Shown here: in pieces, positions 16,454 to 25,533 of the stretch
Position numbering within the stretch: position 1 is the stretch's first letter
Layout of the letters: the number at the start of each line of letters is the position of its first letter
Source: JAIBAC01 sp046331095
GTDB lineage: Bacteria; Actinomycetota; Acidimicrobiia; UBA2766
NCBI GenBank assembly: GCA_046331095.1
Contig: JAXLRM010000003.1
Location: 1,436,405-1,500,404 of the forward strand
Direction: 5' to 3'
Length of the DNA: 64,000 bases
Notes under the pieces: generated by a model
What the model saw: the letters and a program-made list of their open reading frames with translations, nothing else
What the model was told of the DNA's origin: nothing
Databases searched by the model: none
Made by a program: the position numbers and the translations under genes

Positions 16454-18396
16454 GGGTGGGTACAGGATCCGTGGAACGCAGCCGGCGCGTGCAGCGCTCG
16501 CGAGCAACCGGCCGGGGCCGGGGCGCAGAGGGATCGGCCCTGATGATCGCGCTCGTGTTCCTCGTCGTGTTCGCGATGTTGGGCGCGGTCGTCGCGGACC
16601 TCGCGTTCACCTCCCTGCGCACGGGTGAGACCGTCGGCGAGCACAGCGACACCCTCTTCGGCGCCGACGACGCGATCGAGAGGACCCAGGTCGCCGTGCA
16701 ACAGGACCTCGACCCGGTATGCGAGACCGACGGACTGGTCAAGCCCTTCGCCCACGGCGGTGACAACTACCTCGTGAGGTGCACGTACCTGAAAGAGGGC
16801 GAGAATCCCCTGCCCGGCGTCCACTTCGCGATGATGCTGTTCAGCAAGGACGAGTGGGCTCTCACCAAAGTGGGGGGTCCGGCAACTTCGTTGACTGGCG
16901 ACATCCGGCTGAACGTCGACAAGCCCTGCTTCCGCTTCTCGCCCGACGGGAACGTGGCCGGAATCGGCCAAGTGGCGTGCGCGAACCCGCCGGACGAGCG
17001 GTCCGCCAAGGTCGGCGCCACCACCCTGTACAACGCGGTCGGGCCGATCCGGTTCCGCGCGAACTCCGAGGGCACTCCCGGCAGGATCGACATCCGCAAG
17101 AGCGACTGCAGCGGCTCCGCGTGGGTGCCGAACCCCGTGGACATGACGTCGGCGTCGCTGTGGGCGGGGGGTGGGCCGCACCTGCAGAATGCCGCCAACG
17201 ACGGCTCCGGTCCCTACACGTCGTTCACCGCTGCGAACTGGACGTGCCACACCGACGACCTCGTGGCGTCGGACCCGGACTACCCGCTCCCCGAGGGGGT
17301 GACCTCGGGGACTCTGCCCACCGCCGACCCTGCGGGCAGACTCGAGGACTGTTGGGACTCCGGCACGAACATCCTCAACCAGGTCACCTTCAACACTCCG
17401 CTCGTGTTCAAGGCCCGCTACAACTGCGTACGCCACTTCACACCGGGGCGCTACACCACGAACCCCAAGCTCGACCTGACGATGCCCGCTTGGGCCGGCT
17501 ACAACGGTGCCACCACGGGGGTGCGCGCCAACCTCTTCGACCCCGGCGTCTACTGGTTCGACGCCGGCGGCACGCCTGATCCGGCGGAGCCGTGGTTTCC
17601 CGAACCGGGAACGAACTTCAATGTCGAAGACCAGTACCACGACGCCCCGGTCGTCATGGGCACCGCCGACCCGCGCATCCGCAACCGCGCCTTGCCACCC
17701 GACCCTCCGATCCCCCCGTGGACGAATTCCGGCGTCGTGGCCAACATCCCGATCGAGCAACGCTGCCTCAAGGGCGAGCCCGGCGTCGAGATGGTGTTCA
17801 ACCCTGGTTACGGGATGGTGGTCAACCTGGTGCTTGGCGGCGCCGGTTTCCCGTCGGCGCAGGTGACTGCGTGCCAGCTGCGACCGGGCCAGGTACCGGG
17901 TGGCCAGCCCGGCATCGTGCTGTACCAGAGGAAGTACGACACGGCCCTGTGGAACACCGGCTTCGGGAACTGGCCGGAGTTCAAGCCGACTCCGTGGCCG
18001 CAGCACCCGGCGTTCAGCACCTTCGCCCTGTTCAACTCCGCCGACAACGTGAGCTCGGGTGGACTCGTGATGGACGGTTTCATCTACGCCCCCCACGGGA
18101 TCATCAAGACCGCGGTCGGGCTCGTGTCGACATCGGGCACGCAGATCGCGTCGGGGATCATCGCGTTCGCGCTCCAGCTCAAGGCGGTCGGCACGGGCGG
18201 CCAGATGGTCGCGAACGAGCAGCCCCGCTTCACCGGCAAGTACCTCGTCGAGATCTGGAACTGCCGCGACGTCACCGATGCCACGGCATGCGGGATCGAC
18301 TCGAGGACACCCGACGCCCGCGGGCTCGTCGACGCTGCCATCCCCGGCGGCACGGGCCCCCGCCCGATCCGCTTCGACCGCTGGCTCCCCAACTGA
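16450..18396 (+). CDS. Pilus-associated protein, PilX-like N-terminus with large exported domain
   Basis: 648 residues. A basic leader (about 28 residues) precedes one membrane helix (SALMIALVFLVVFAMLG), as in PilX-type pilus proteins that lack the glutamate at +5. The remaining 590 residues are an exported, cysteine-containing domain of unrecognised fold, rich in glycine, proline and aromatic residues. It ends the pilB-pilC-minor pilin operon, sharing ATGA with the gene before it. A tip adhesin or assembly factor is possible, but nothing in the sequence settles this. Confidence 0.65.
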   Translation: MRVGTGSVERSRRVQRSRATGRGRGAEGSALMIALVFLVVFAMLGAVVADLAFTSLRTGETVGEHSDTLFGADDAIERTQVAVQQDLDPVCETDGLVKPFAHGGDNYLVRCTYLKEGENPLPGVHFAMMLFSKDEWALTKVGGPATSLTGDIRLNVDKPCFRFSPDGNVAGIGQVACANPPDERSAKVGATTLYNAVGPIRFRANSEGTPGRIDIRKSDCSGSAWVPNPVDMTSASLWAGGGPHLQNAANDGSGPYTSFTAANWTCHTDDLVASDPDYPLPEGVTSGTLPTADPAGRLEDCWDSGTNILNQVTFNTPLVFKARYNCVRHFTPGRYTTNPKLDLTMPAWAGYNGATTGVRANLFDPGVYWFDAGGTPDPAEPWFPEPGTNFNVEDQYHDAPVVMGTADPRIRNRALPPDPPIPPWTNSGVVANIPIEQRCLKGEPGVEMVFNPGYGMVVNLVLGGAGFPSAQVTACQLRPGQVPGGQPGIVLYQRKYDTALWNTGFGNWPEFKPTPWPQHPAFSTFALFNSADNVSSGGLVMDGFIYAPHGIIKTAVGLVSTSGTQIASGIIAFALQLKAVGTGGQMVANEQPRFTGKYLVEIWNCRDVTDATACGIDSRTPDARGLVDAAIPGGTGPRPIRFDRWLPN

Positions 18397-18417
18397 CGTT
18401 CCGAGCCCCCGGCAAAC

Positions 18418-18510
18418 CCCGTTCTGGGCGCGCCTGCCCTATCCACGTGGGGTCAGCGCGCCCAAGTCGACTTTGGGCCGGGTAAGCATCGCCCAAGTGC
18501 TCACCACCAG
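18418..18510. repeat. Dispersed inverted-repeat element, family C copy
   Basis: This intergenic stretch between the pilus operon and pilA holds a copy of an element also present at 47961-48044. The core is a 9-bp perfect stem (TGGGCGCGC with GCGCGCCCA) around a short loop containing TATCCACGTGG. The two copies align over about 80 bases. It may also serve as a terminator for the upstream operon. Confidence 0.55.
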
Positions 18511-18620
18511 GGCGGGCTGAATGGCAGGAATTGGGCACCACGTGTAGAAATTCCGTCGTAGTTGGTGGTGGGCGGAGTGGCCCGAGGCCGATGTCAACCC
18601 AACTGGGGGAGAACCAAGAG

Positions 18621-19046
18621 ATGAAGAAGCAGTTCGAGCGGCTTCACGCCGCGCGGGTGGGAAAGGGTGAAGGCGGATTCACCCTCATCGAACTCCTGAT
18701 CGTGATCGTGATCCTGGGCATCCTCGCCGCCGTGGTGGTCTTCTCGGTGAGCGGTATCACGAACTCGGGGGCGGAGGGCGCCTGCAAGACTGACGTCAAG
18801 TCGGTCGAGGTTGCTCTTGAGGCATATCGCGCCCAGCTCGGCGCTTACCCGGCCAACGCTCAGGCAGACTTGACGACTGATGGCTCGGCGGCTACTCCCG
18901 TGACGCAACTGCAGTTGATCAACGCGTGGCCAGGCCAGCCCGGCCACTACACCATCGCCGTGCCAGCCAACACCAACACCATAAACGTGACCGACCAGGC
19001 TGGTGTCACTGTCGCGGGCGTGAACGGCTGCGACACGGTCACCTGA
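18621..19046 (+). CDS. pilA: Major type IV pilin PilA
   Basis: 141-residue prepilin. The leader is positively charged and ends GEGG, followed by FTLIELLIVIVILGILAAVV, the canonical N-methylated helix with glutamate at +5. Two cysteines (about residues 54 and 136) can form the C-terminal disulfide. The ATG at 18621 follows GGGGGAG by nine bases. It is preceded by a 220-base gap and followed by a strong terminator, so it is probably transcribed alone and abundantly. Confidence 0.93.
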   Translation: MKKQFERLHAARVGKGEGGFTLIELLIVIVILGILAAVVVFSVSGITNSGAEGACKTDVKSVEVALEAYRAQLGAYPANAQADLTTDGSAATPVTQLQLINAWPGQPGHYTIAVPANTNTINVTDQAGVTVAGVNGCDTVT

Positions 19047-19071
19047 TCCAGGCTTCTTCCTGACTATCCCG

Positions 19072-19095
19072 GGACCCCGGCTTCGGCCGGGGTCC
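19072..19095. terminator. UUCG-loop terminator between convergent pilA and pilT
   Basis: A perfect 10-bp stem (GGACCCCGGC with GCCGGGGTCC) closes a TTCG tetraloop. It lies 25 bases after the pilA stop and just before the pilT stop on the opposite strand. The same hairpin can stop transcription from both sides, although no T-run follows. Confidence 0.75.
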
Positions 19096-19101
19096 GGCGC
19101 G

Positions 19102-20112
19102 TCAAGGGCCGAGCACGGCTCGTTCGGATTCCTCGAGGGTGACCATGCCCTCGGCCTTGCTCGCCCGGATGACGTTGCCGATCTGGTTCGTCTTGCCCTC
19201 GCGGATCAGGTTGCGGACGGGGTTGGTCGCCAAGAGCACCTCGAACGCCGCCACGCGACCGCCGCCGCGGCGCGCGTGCAGGCGCTGGTGAACCACCGCC
19301 AGTAGCGCAGAGCTCAGCTGGGCACGCACCTGGTTCTGGTGGTCGCCGCCGAACGCGTCGATGATGCGGTCCACGGCCTGGGGGGCGTCGTTGGTGTGAA
19401 GCGTCGCGAACACGAGGTGGCCGGTCTCGGCGATCGTTAGCGCGGACGAGATCGACTCGAGGTCGCGCATCTCACCGACGAGGACGACGTCGGGATCCTC
19501 GCGCAGCACCGACCGGAGCGCCGTGTGGAAGTCGGGGGTGTCGGTGCCGATCTCGCGCTGGTCGACGACGGCGTGCTTGTGCGTGAAGACGTACTCGATC
19601 GGGTCCTCGAGGGTGATCACGTGGCACGCCCGCGTCTGGTTGATCCGCTCGATCAGCGACGCGATCGTCGTCGACTTGCCCGACCCGGTGGGTCCCGTGA
19701 GGATCACGAGTCCGGTGCTCCGTTCGGTCAAGGCCACCACCGCGGCCGGAACGCCGAGCTGCTCCGGCGAAGGGACCACGGCAGGCAGGTGCCGCAGCGC
19801 GACGGCGAGGTGACCCCGCTGACGGAAGGCGTTCCCGCGAAAGCGCGCGCGGCCGGTCCAGTCGAACGCGAAGTCCGCCGAATTGTGCGCGTCGAGTTGA
19901 GCGCGATGGTCCTCGCCGAGGAGGGCGTCGACGCAGGTGTCCAGCTCGCTGTCGGTCAGCGGCTCGGACCGCATCGGCTGCAGGCTCCCGTCAACGCGGC
20001 CGCGGGGTGGGGTGCCGACGGAGAGGATGAGGTCGGAGCCGCCCATGGCGACGAGGCGGTCCAGCAGCCACTCGATCAGCGTGACCGCCGTCTGGGTCTG
20101 GTAGGCCTCCAT
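19102..20112 (-). CDS. pilT: Type IV pilus retraction ATPase PilT
   Basis: 336-residue hexameric ATPase that disassembles the pilus and drives twitching. Walker A is GPTGSGKSTT, the Asp box is TLEDPIEYV, Walker B is DPDVVLVGEMRD and the His box is FATLHTND. The C-terminal motif RASKAEGMVTLEES corresponds to the AIRxxG/SKxxGM retraction region. The ATG at 20112 gives the usual PilT length. It is convergent with pilA and separate from the pilB operon. The prepilin peptidase and PilM-N-O genes are not in the window. Confidence 0.93.
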   Translation of the reverse strand: MEAYQTQTAVTLIEWLLDRLVAMGGSDLILSVGTPPRGRVDGSLQPMRSEPLTDSELDTCVDALLGEDHRAQLDAHNSADFAFDWTGRARFRGNAFRQRGHLAVALRHLPAVVPSPEQLGVPAAVVALTERSTGLVILTGPTGSGKSTTIASLIERINQTRACHVITLEDPIEYVFTHKHAVVDQREIGTDTPDFHTALRSVLREDPDVVLVGEMRDLESISSALTIAETGHLVFATLHTNDAPQAVDRIIDAFGGDHQNQVRAQLSSALLAVVHQRLHARRGGGRVAAFEVLLATNPVRNLIREGKTNQIGNVIRASKAEGMVTLEESERAVLGP

Positions 20113-20265
20113 CACCCTTCCCGAGGCTCGCGGGCCGACGCTCAACGGTACACGGGTGCCGCCGCCGCCCGGACGACGCCAGGACCTGATGCCGCGGCAG
20201 CGGCAGGAGCGCCTCCGATATGCTCCCGCCGCCGCCGTTGCGAGACCCGAGCGAGGGGGAGTCCG

Positions 20266-20664
20266 TTGGGGGGACGAATACCGATCGTCGACTACCTGGT
20301 CATCGACGACGGGGATCCGTACCTGTGCGCGCACGAATGCGAGGCCTGCGGTGCGCTGTACTTCGACAGGCGCAACGGGTGCGGGCGCTGCGGTGGCCGC
20401 AGCTTCGGTAGCCGCCGCCTCTCCGGCACCGGCGTCGTGCGCAGCTTCACGATCGTGTCGCGCACGGCCAAGGGGGTGCCGGGCCCGTTCGTGTCCTCGA
20501 TCGTCGACCTCGACGGCGGTGGTCGGGTCAAGGCCAACGTCGTCAACTGCGACCCCACCCCGGCGGCCGTCCGCACCGGGATGCAGGTCCGCCTCACAAC
20601 CTTCGGCGTGGGGACCGACACCGAGGGCACCGAGGCCGTGTGCTTCGGTTTCGAGCCGGCCTGA
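20266..20664 (+). CDS. DUF35 OB-fold / zinc-ribbon protein
   Basis: 132 residues. An N-terminal rubredoxin-like zinc ribbon (CEAC then CGRC, about residues 23-42) is followed by an OB-fold, the layout of DUF35 proteins that partner thiolases and hydratases in acyl-CoA metabolism. TTG is the start, behind GGGGGAG. The thiolase gene follows 31 bases later, so the pair probably forms a complex. A possible -10, TATGCT, lies at 20219-20224. Confidence 0.82.
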   Translation: MGGRIPIVDYLVIDDGDPYLCAHECEACGALYFDRRNGCGRCGGRSFGSRRLSGTGVVRSFTIVSRTAKGVPGPFVSSIVDLDGGGRVKANVVNCDPTPAAVRTGMQVRLTTFGVGTDTEGTEAVCFGFEPA

Positions 20665-20695
20665 GGACCACCTCCATGATGCGAGAGGAGAGGAC

Positions 20696-21901
20696 ATGAG
20701 CCAGGACGTGTGGGTACTCGGCGTCTCGATGACGCCGTTCCGCCGCTACAGGGACCGCGACCTCACCGATCTCGGCGCCGAAGCTGCCTTCGACGCCCTC
20801 GACGACGCCGCCGTCACGATCCAGGACGTCGACGTGCTCGCCGTCGGCAACCTCGGCGAAGCCGGTGCCATGGTCGGCCAGCGCATCCAGAAGCAGATCG
20901 GCCAGACGGGGATCCCCACCTACAACGTGGCCAACGCGTGTGCGACGGGTGCCACCGCGCTGCGCACGGCGATCCTCGCGGTCAAGGCGGGCGAGGCCGA
21001 CGTCGGGCTCGCGATCGGCTGCGAGCAGATGGGCAAGATGGGCCAGCTCGGCGCGGCCGGCAAGGCGCGCAGCGACCGCGACGTGTGGGAGCCGTCGGGC
21101 CGCTACGGATCGGTGATGGGTGTCGAGGGCCGCCTCGGCACGGCGATGATGCCGGGCACCTTCGCCCAGGCCGGCATGGAGTACGCCTACGAGAACGACG
21201 GCGTCGGCTTCGAGCAGTTCGCCAAGGTCGCCCAGAAGAACCACGCCAACTCGGTGCTCAACCCGTTGGCGCAGTACCGCGACGAGTACACCCTCGACGA
21301 GGTCATGGCGGCGGAGATGATCGCGTACCCCAACACGCTGCTGATGTGCTGCCCGACCGGCGACGGCGCCGCGGCCGCGGTCGTGGTGGGCGCGGACCGA
21401 CTCGCAGCACTGTCGCCCGAGCAGCGACGCCGTGCGGTGAAGATCTCGGCGTCGGTGCTCACCTCGGACCCGTGGTCCGAGGGCGACGGTGCCCTCGCCG
21501 ACGTCAACACACTCACCCGCGCGGCTGCCGAGAAGGCGTACGAGGCGTCGGGGGTCTCACCCCAGGATCTCGACCTCGTGGAGCTGCACGACTGCTTCGC
21601 CACCGCTGAGCTGCTCCACTACGACAACCTGATCTTGTGCGAGCGCGGTGGGGCGGGCGAGTTCATCGACCGCGGTGGGCCCTACCGGGACGGCGACACC
21701 CCCGTGAACGTGAGCGGCGGCCTGATCAGCAAGGGCCACCCCCTCGGCGCCACCGGGATCGCCAACGTGTTCGAGGTCGCTACGCACCTGCGCGGGGAGG
21801 CCGGCGACCGCCAGATCGCCGACGCCAAGGTCGGCATGACCCACGTCATCGGGCTCGGCTCCGCCTGCGCCATCCACGTCCTCGAGCGCGCTGCCCATTA
21901 G
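20696..21901 (+). CDS. SCP2-type thiolase / lipid-transfer acyl-CoA protein
   Basis: 401-residue thiolase-fold protein of the sterol-carrier-protein-X subgroup. The nucleophilic cysteine lies in NVANACATGAT (about residue 82), with HDCFATAE in the middle, GGLISKGHPLGATG near the C-terminus and GLGSACAIHVL at the end. It would cleave or form beta-ketoacyl-CoA, or work in retro-aldol chemistry with the DUF35 partner upstream. An AGAGGAGAGGA ribosome-binding site precedes the ATG. The exact substrate is unknown. Confidence 0.88.
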   Translation: MSQDVWVLGVSMTPFRRYRDRDLTDLGAEAAFDALDDAAVTIQDVDVLAVGNLGEAGAMVGQRIQKQIGQTGIPTYNVANACATGATALRTAILAVKAGEADVGLAIGCEQMGKMGQLGAAGKARSDRDVWEPSGRYGSVMGVEGRLGTAMMPGTFAQAGMEYAYENDGVGFEQFAKVAQKNHANSVLNPLAQYRDEYTLDEVMAAEMIAYPNTLLMCCPTGDGAAAAVVVGADRLAALSPEQRRRAVKISASVLTSDPWSEGDGALADVNTLTRAAAEKAYEASGVSPQDLDLVELHDCFATAELLHYDNLILCERGGAGEFIDRGGPYRDGDTPVNVSGGLISKGHPLGATGIANVFEVATHLRGEAGDRQIADAKVGMTHVIGLGSACAIHVLERAAH

Positions 21902-22033
21902 CAAAGGCGCTCGGCGCATCCTCCTACGGACCATGCGGACCACGCACCGTGACCACGGACGTCCAGGGAGGAAGCACCTCGGCCTGCCATCCGCAAAGGC
22001 GCTCGGCGCATCCTCCTACGGACCACGCGGACC
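21901..22033. repeat. Dispersed 90-bp repeat (family D), with a second start copy
   Basis: A 41-base sequence (21901-21941) recurs almost exactly at 21993-22033. The whole interval 21904-21995 aligns with 52262-52352, some 30 kb away, including a conserved block reading GGAAGCACCTCGGCC. Inside it a small hairpin is CCGTG-AC-CACGG here and CCACG-ACC-CGTGG at the other locus, so both sides of the stem changed together. Confidence 0.65.
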
Positions 22034-22042
22034 CGCGGAGCC

Positions 22043-22996
22043 TTACGGCGCCCGGCTGCGGCTGGCGAGCCAGGCGCCCGCTATGACGAGGCCGCAGCCC
22101 ACCACCGAAATCGCATGCACCGGCTCGCCGTGCACCACGACACCGAGGGTGAGCGCGACCACGGGAACGAAGTAGATGCCGATCGAGCCGCGGTCGGCTC
22201 CGACGCGGCCGACGAGGGAGACCATCGCCACGAACGCGACCCCGCTCCCGAGCACGCCGAGGGGCACCATCGCGAGGAGACTCGCCGGCGTGAAGGTCGA
22301 CCCGCCCACGGCCCAGATCGCCCCGGGCAGCGACACGACCAGCGCGACGAGCTGGCCCCGTAACACGACCGGCAGCGTCCCGAACTCCTGCTGCAGAGGC
22401 GCCGCGATCGTGGCGCCGACCGCGTAGCAGATCACGGCGACGACGATCAGAGCCACACCCAGCGGGCTCGCGTCGGCGCCGACCAGTTCGGGCAACGAGA
22501 TGCAGACGATCCCCGCGAAGCCCACCGCGATCCCGATCGCCTGCGACCGGGCCGGCCGGTGCCGCGCGATCACCGCCACGACCACGGCGGCCGCCACCGG
22601 CATCGCTCCGTTGATCATCCCCGCCACCGACGACGCCACCCACTGCTCGGCGATCGGGAACAACAGGAACGGCACGGCCATCCAGATCACCCCGAGAGCG
22701 GCGACGCGCGGCCAGGCGCTGCGCGGCACCGCCACACGCGCCCCGGGCAGGACCGCGAGCGTCAGCGCACCGAGTGCGATGCGCAGGAACACGACGAGGC
22801 CGGGCCGCAGGCCCTCGATGGCGATCGCGATGAACAGGAACGACGACCCCCAGATCGCGGCGACGAGCGCGACGAGGCCCCACTCCGAAGCTCCGAAGGC
22901 GCCCCTGTGCGAGCCGAGGGCACCATGCGGACGCACACGCCCGGTCGCGGAACCGGGCTCGGGGCCGTGGTTGCCCTCACCGGGAGGAGCGGTCAC
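22043..22996 (-). CDS. EamA/DMT-superfamily transporter
   Basis: 317-residue membrane protein with ten hydrophobic helices arranged as two EamA repeats (about residues 35-165 and 180-310). The first repeat starts with the typical AAIWGSSFLFIAIAI motif. Members export metabolites or amino acids; the substrate is not predictable. It starts with GTG inside the stop codon of the electron-transfer flavoprotein gene (GTGA), so it is in the same operon. Confidence 0.85.
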   Translation of the reverse strand: MTAPPGEGNHGPEPGSATGRVRPHGALGSHRGAFGASEWGLVALVAAIWGSSFLFIAIAIEGLRPGLVVFLRIALGALTLAVLPGARVAVPRSAWPRVAALGVIWMAVPFLLFPIAEQWVASSVAGMINGAMPVAAAVVVAVIARHRPARSQAIGIAVGFAGIVCISLPELVGADASPLGVALIVVAVICYAVGATIAAPLQQEFGTLPVVLRGQLVALVVSLPGAIWAVGGSTFTPASLLAMVPLGVLGSGVAFVAMVSLVGRVGADRGSIGIYFVPVVALTLGVVVHGEPVHAISVVGCGLVIAGAWLASRSRAP

Positions 22997-24774
22997 GGCA
23001 GCGCCCGCACGAGCAGTGGCACGACCTCGTGCCAGTCGCCGGTGATGCCGACGTCGCAGTGGCCGAAGACCGGGGCGTCGGTGTCGTGGTTGACGGCGAG
23101 GACCGAACCTGCCGCCCGGAAGCCCGACGCGTGGTTGAACTTGCCACTGGCCCCGATGCTCACGAGCAACCGTGGCGCGACGGCGATTCCGGTGATACCG
23201 ATCTGGCGGCTGTGCGGCATCCAACCCCTGTCGGTCACCTTGCGAGTGGCTCCGAGTTCGGCACCGAGGGCCTCTACGAGGCGGGAGAGCTCGGCGTACT
23301 CCTCGCGTTCGACGCCGACGCCGACACACACCACGGCGTGGGCGAGCGTGAGCGCCTCGCCGTCGTCGTCGACCTCCTGGGCCACGACGCGCACACGCCC
23401 CGTGGCGGCCACGCCAACGGTCTGCACCGGCGGCAGTGCCGCAGCGACGGGGCCGGAGGCGTGGAGGACCCCGGGACGTACCGTCGCCATCTGGACCGGA
23501 GACTTCGACGTGATCGCCGCGACGAGCGAGCCGCCGAACGCCGGTTTCCACGCGATCAGGGCGCCGTCGGCGCCCACGTCGAGCTCGACGGCGTCGCCGC
23601 CGAGGCCGTGGCCACCCGCGGCCGCGACCCTCGACGCGATCTCACGGCCCCGAGCCGTGCCGGGCGCGAGCATGCCCCAGGGCGCAGCATCCGCGACGAG
23701 CCGTGCGAGTACGCGGGCATAGTCCTCGTCGGCCGCCACCGGATCGGCGTCGAGGATCGTGAGCCCTGATATCCCGGGCGGCACGGCGTCGAGGCCAGGT
23801 CCGAGGCTCACGACGCGGGCACCGAAGCCGAGGACCGCCGCGAGCCGCGCGGCCTCCTGGCCGAGCTCGTGGGCGAGACGCGGACGTGCGGGATCGACGA
23901 GCGCCCACACCTCGCGGGCCCCTGCGACCTCGACGTGCGCCACCTCGGCGGTCCGTGGGGCAAAGCCGGCGGGCGCGGCTGCGTCGAACGCTCCTCGTGC
24001 CGTGAGGATGCCGATCGCAGCATCCACCTGTGCGGCGACGGCGCCGTCGAGCACGACGGGGTCGCGGTGCGCTGCGAGCGTGCGCACAGCACCCACGGCG
24101 GTCGGTGACCCCGCGGCACCCCACGGCCCCGGACCGAGGTCGCCCGCATTCAGATGCGTGATCCGGTCGGCAGGCACGCGAGCACGATCCGCGGGGACTG
24201 CCTTGGCAGGGTCGGTCAGTCGTTCCGCACAGCTCATGACGGCGGGGAGCTCGCCCTCGATACTGCGGTGGCCTTCGTCGGTCTCGCAGCGGGCGCCGAA
24301 GGTGGCCGCCTCGAAGTCGACCTCGAGCTCTCGGCAGGGACCGGCGAACGGCCAGTCCATCAACTCGGCGAGCTCGGGACCGACCTGGCCCGTGTCGGAG
24401 TCGACGGAGTTCTTGCCCACGAGCACGAGGTCGAACTCCCCGAGGCGCGTGACGAGACGGGCGAGGGCGGATGCCGTAGCGAGGGTGTCGGACCCGCCAA
24501 GGGCCGGGTCGCTCAGCAGGACCCCGCGATCGGCGCCGCACGCGATCGCCTCGCGCAGGCAGTCCTCTGCTGCGGGGGGTCCCATCGTCGCGACGACGAC
24601 CTCGCCGGCACCGCACGCGGCGACGAGCTCGACGGCTGCGGTGACTGCTCGGCGGCAGTAAGGGTTGAGCTCGAGGTCGACACCATCGCGGCGGAGGCGT
24701 CCGTCGGGACCGAGCGCCATCGCCTCGAAACGCGGCACCTGCTTGACGAGAACTGCGATACGGACGGCAGTCAC
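22993..24774 (-). CDS. Fused electron-transfer flavoprotein (beta-alpha)
   Basis: 593 residues joining both ETF subunits in one chain. Residues 1 to about 255 match the beta subunit (VKQVP start, CGADRGVLLSD, ELAELMDWPF), and about 285-593 match the alpha subunit. The FAD-binding region reads SRQIGITGIAVAPRLLVSIG followed by GASGKFNHASGF, where typical alpha subunits have GISGAIQH. ETF carries electrons from acyl-CoA dehydrogenases to the quinone pool, which fits the thiolase, hydratases and dehydrogenase elsewhere in the window. The start is GTG. Confidence 0.85.
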   Translation of the reverse strand: MTAVRIAVLVKQVPRFEAMALGPDGRLRRDGVDLELNPYCRRAVTAAVELVAACGAGEVVVATMGPPAAEDCLREAIACGADRGVLLSDPALGGSDTLATASALARLVTRLGEFDLVLVGKNSVDSDTGQVGPELAELMDWPFAGPCRELEVDFEAATFGARCETDEGHRSIEGELPAVMSCAERLTDPAKAVPADRARVPADRITHLNAGDLGPGPWGAAGSPTAVGAVRTLAAHRDPVVLDGAVAAQVDAAIGILTARGAFDAAAPAGFAPRTAEVAHVEVAGAREVWALVDPARPRLAHELGQEAARLAAVLGFGARVVSLGPGLDAVPPGISGLTILDADPVAADEDYARVLARLVADAAPWGMLAPGTARGREIASRVAAAGGHGLGGDAVELDVGADGALIAWKPAFGGSLVAAITSKSPVQMATVRPGVLHASGPVAAALPPVQTVGVAATGRVRVVAQEVDDDGEALTLAHAVVCVGVGVEREEYAELSRLVEALGAELGATRKVTDRGWMPHSRQIGITGIAVAPRLLVSIGASGKFNHASGFRAAGSVLAVNHDTDAPVFGHCDVGITGDWHEVVPLLVRALP

Positions 24775-24888
24775 GGAACGTTGCGCTCCCTGGCGGGCGG
24801 CGGGGCTACCGCCGAGGCTAACGGCGCGTCAGCGGTCCTGGCGGCGAGTGTGCGCGGAGTGGGGTCGCGAGCGCGCCAGACTGTGGGG

Positions 24889-25428
24889 ATGCGCACACGC
24901 TCCAAACTCCTGCCCGTCGCCCTCTTGGTGGCGGCCGTCGTGGCCCTCGGCGCCTGCAGTCGGACATTCGGCTTGCGCGACGACGCGAGTGCGGAGGAGG
25001 AGCCCATCAGGTACGAGACCACCACGACGGCAGCCGAAGACGGCGCCACTTCGACCACCGAGACGACACAGACCAAGCCCAAGAACTCGACTTCGACGAC
25101 GTCGAAGCCGTCCAAGCCCACGACGACCGACGACGGCTTCGGAGGCAAGCCGCCGAGCTTCCCCGAGTTCACGTTCACGGCGACGCGCAACGCCGACGGG
25201 ACGGTGAAGGTGAGCGGGAGCGGGTGCCCCGGCGGCAGAGTGTCCCTGTACGCGGAATCGTCCGGTTCCGGCGAGGGCGGCGACCCGTTCTACGCCAATC
25301 CGAACGCCTCCGGCGAGTGGTCCGTCACCGCCAAGCTGCCCTCGGGGACGCTGAAGGGAACCTGCTTCGGGGTGGGCACGTCAGGTCAGAGCCACGTCGG
25401 CGGCTCGCACACGGTCACGATCCCCTAG
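24889..25428 (+). CDS. Threonine-rich lipoprotein of unknown function
   Basis: 179 residues. The signal peptide ends in a lipobox (LGAC), then comes a low-complexity linker of threonine, serine, lysine and proline (about residues 40-85) and a C-terminal beta-sandwich-like domain with two cysteines (CPGG and CFGVG). A hexamer CAGACT (24877-24882) six bases before the ATG suggests a leaderless mRNA. It is divergent from the ETF gene. The linker suggests the domain is displayed beyond the peptidoglycan. Confidence 0.65.
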   Translation: MRTRSKLLPVALLVAAVVALGACSRTFGLRDDASAEEEPIRYETTTTAAEDGATSTTETTQTKPKNSTSTTSKPSKPTTTDDGFGGKPPSFPEFTFTATRNADGTVKVSGSGCPGGRVSLYAESSGSGEGGDPFYANPNASGEWSVTAKLPSGTLKGTCFGVGTSGQSHVGGSHTVTIP

Positions 25429-25513
25429 GACGCGCGCAGGTCCGCAGGCGTTACGGCTGTCGGACAGGACGACTCGACGTCGCGATGGGGTGGGTGTCGG
25501 GCTCGAGGGCCGA

Positions 25514-25533
25514 CCGCGGCCTCGTAGCCGCGG
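25514..25533 (-). terminator. Hairpin immediately after rpmB
   Basis: CCGCGGC (25514-25520) and GCCGCGG (25527-25533) form a 7-bp stem with a six-base loop directly at the rpmB stop codon. It lies between the convergent lipoprotein and rpmB genes. Confidence 0.45.
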
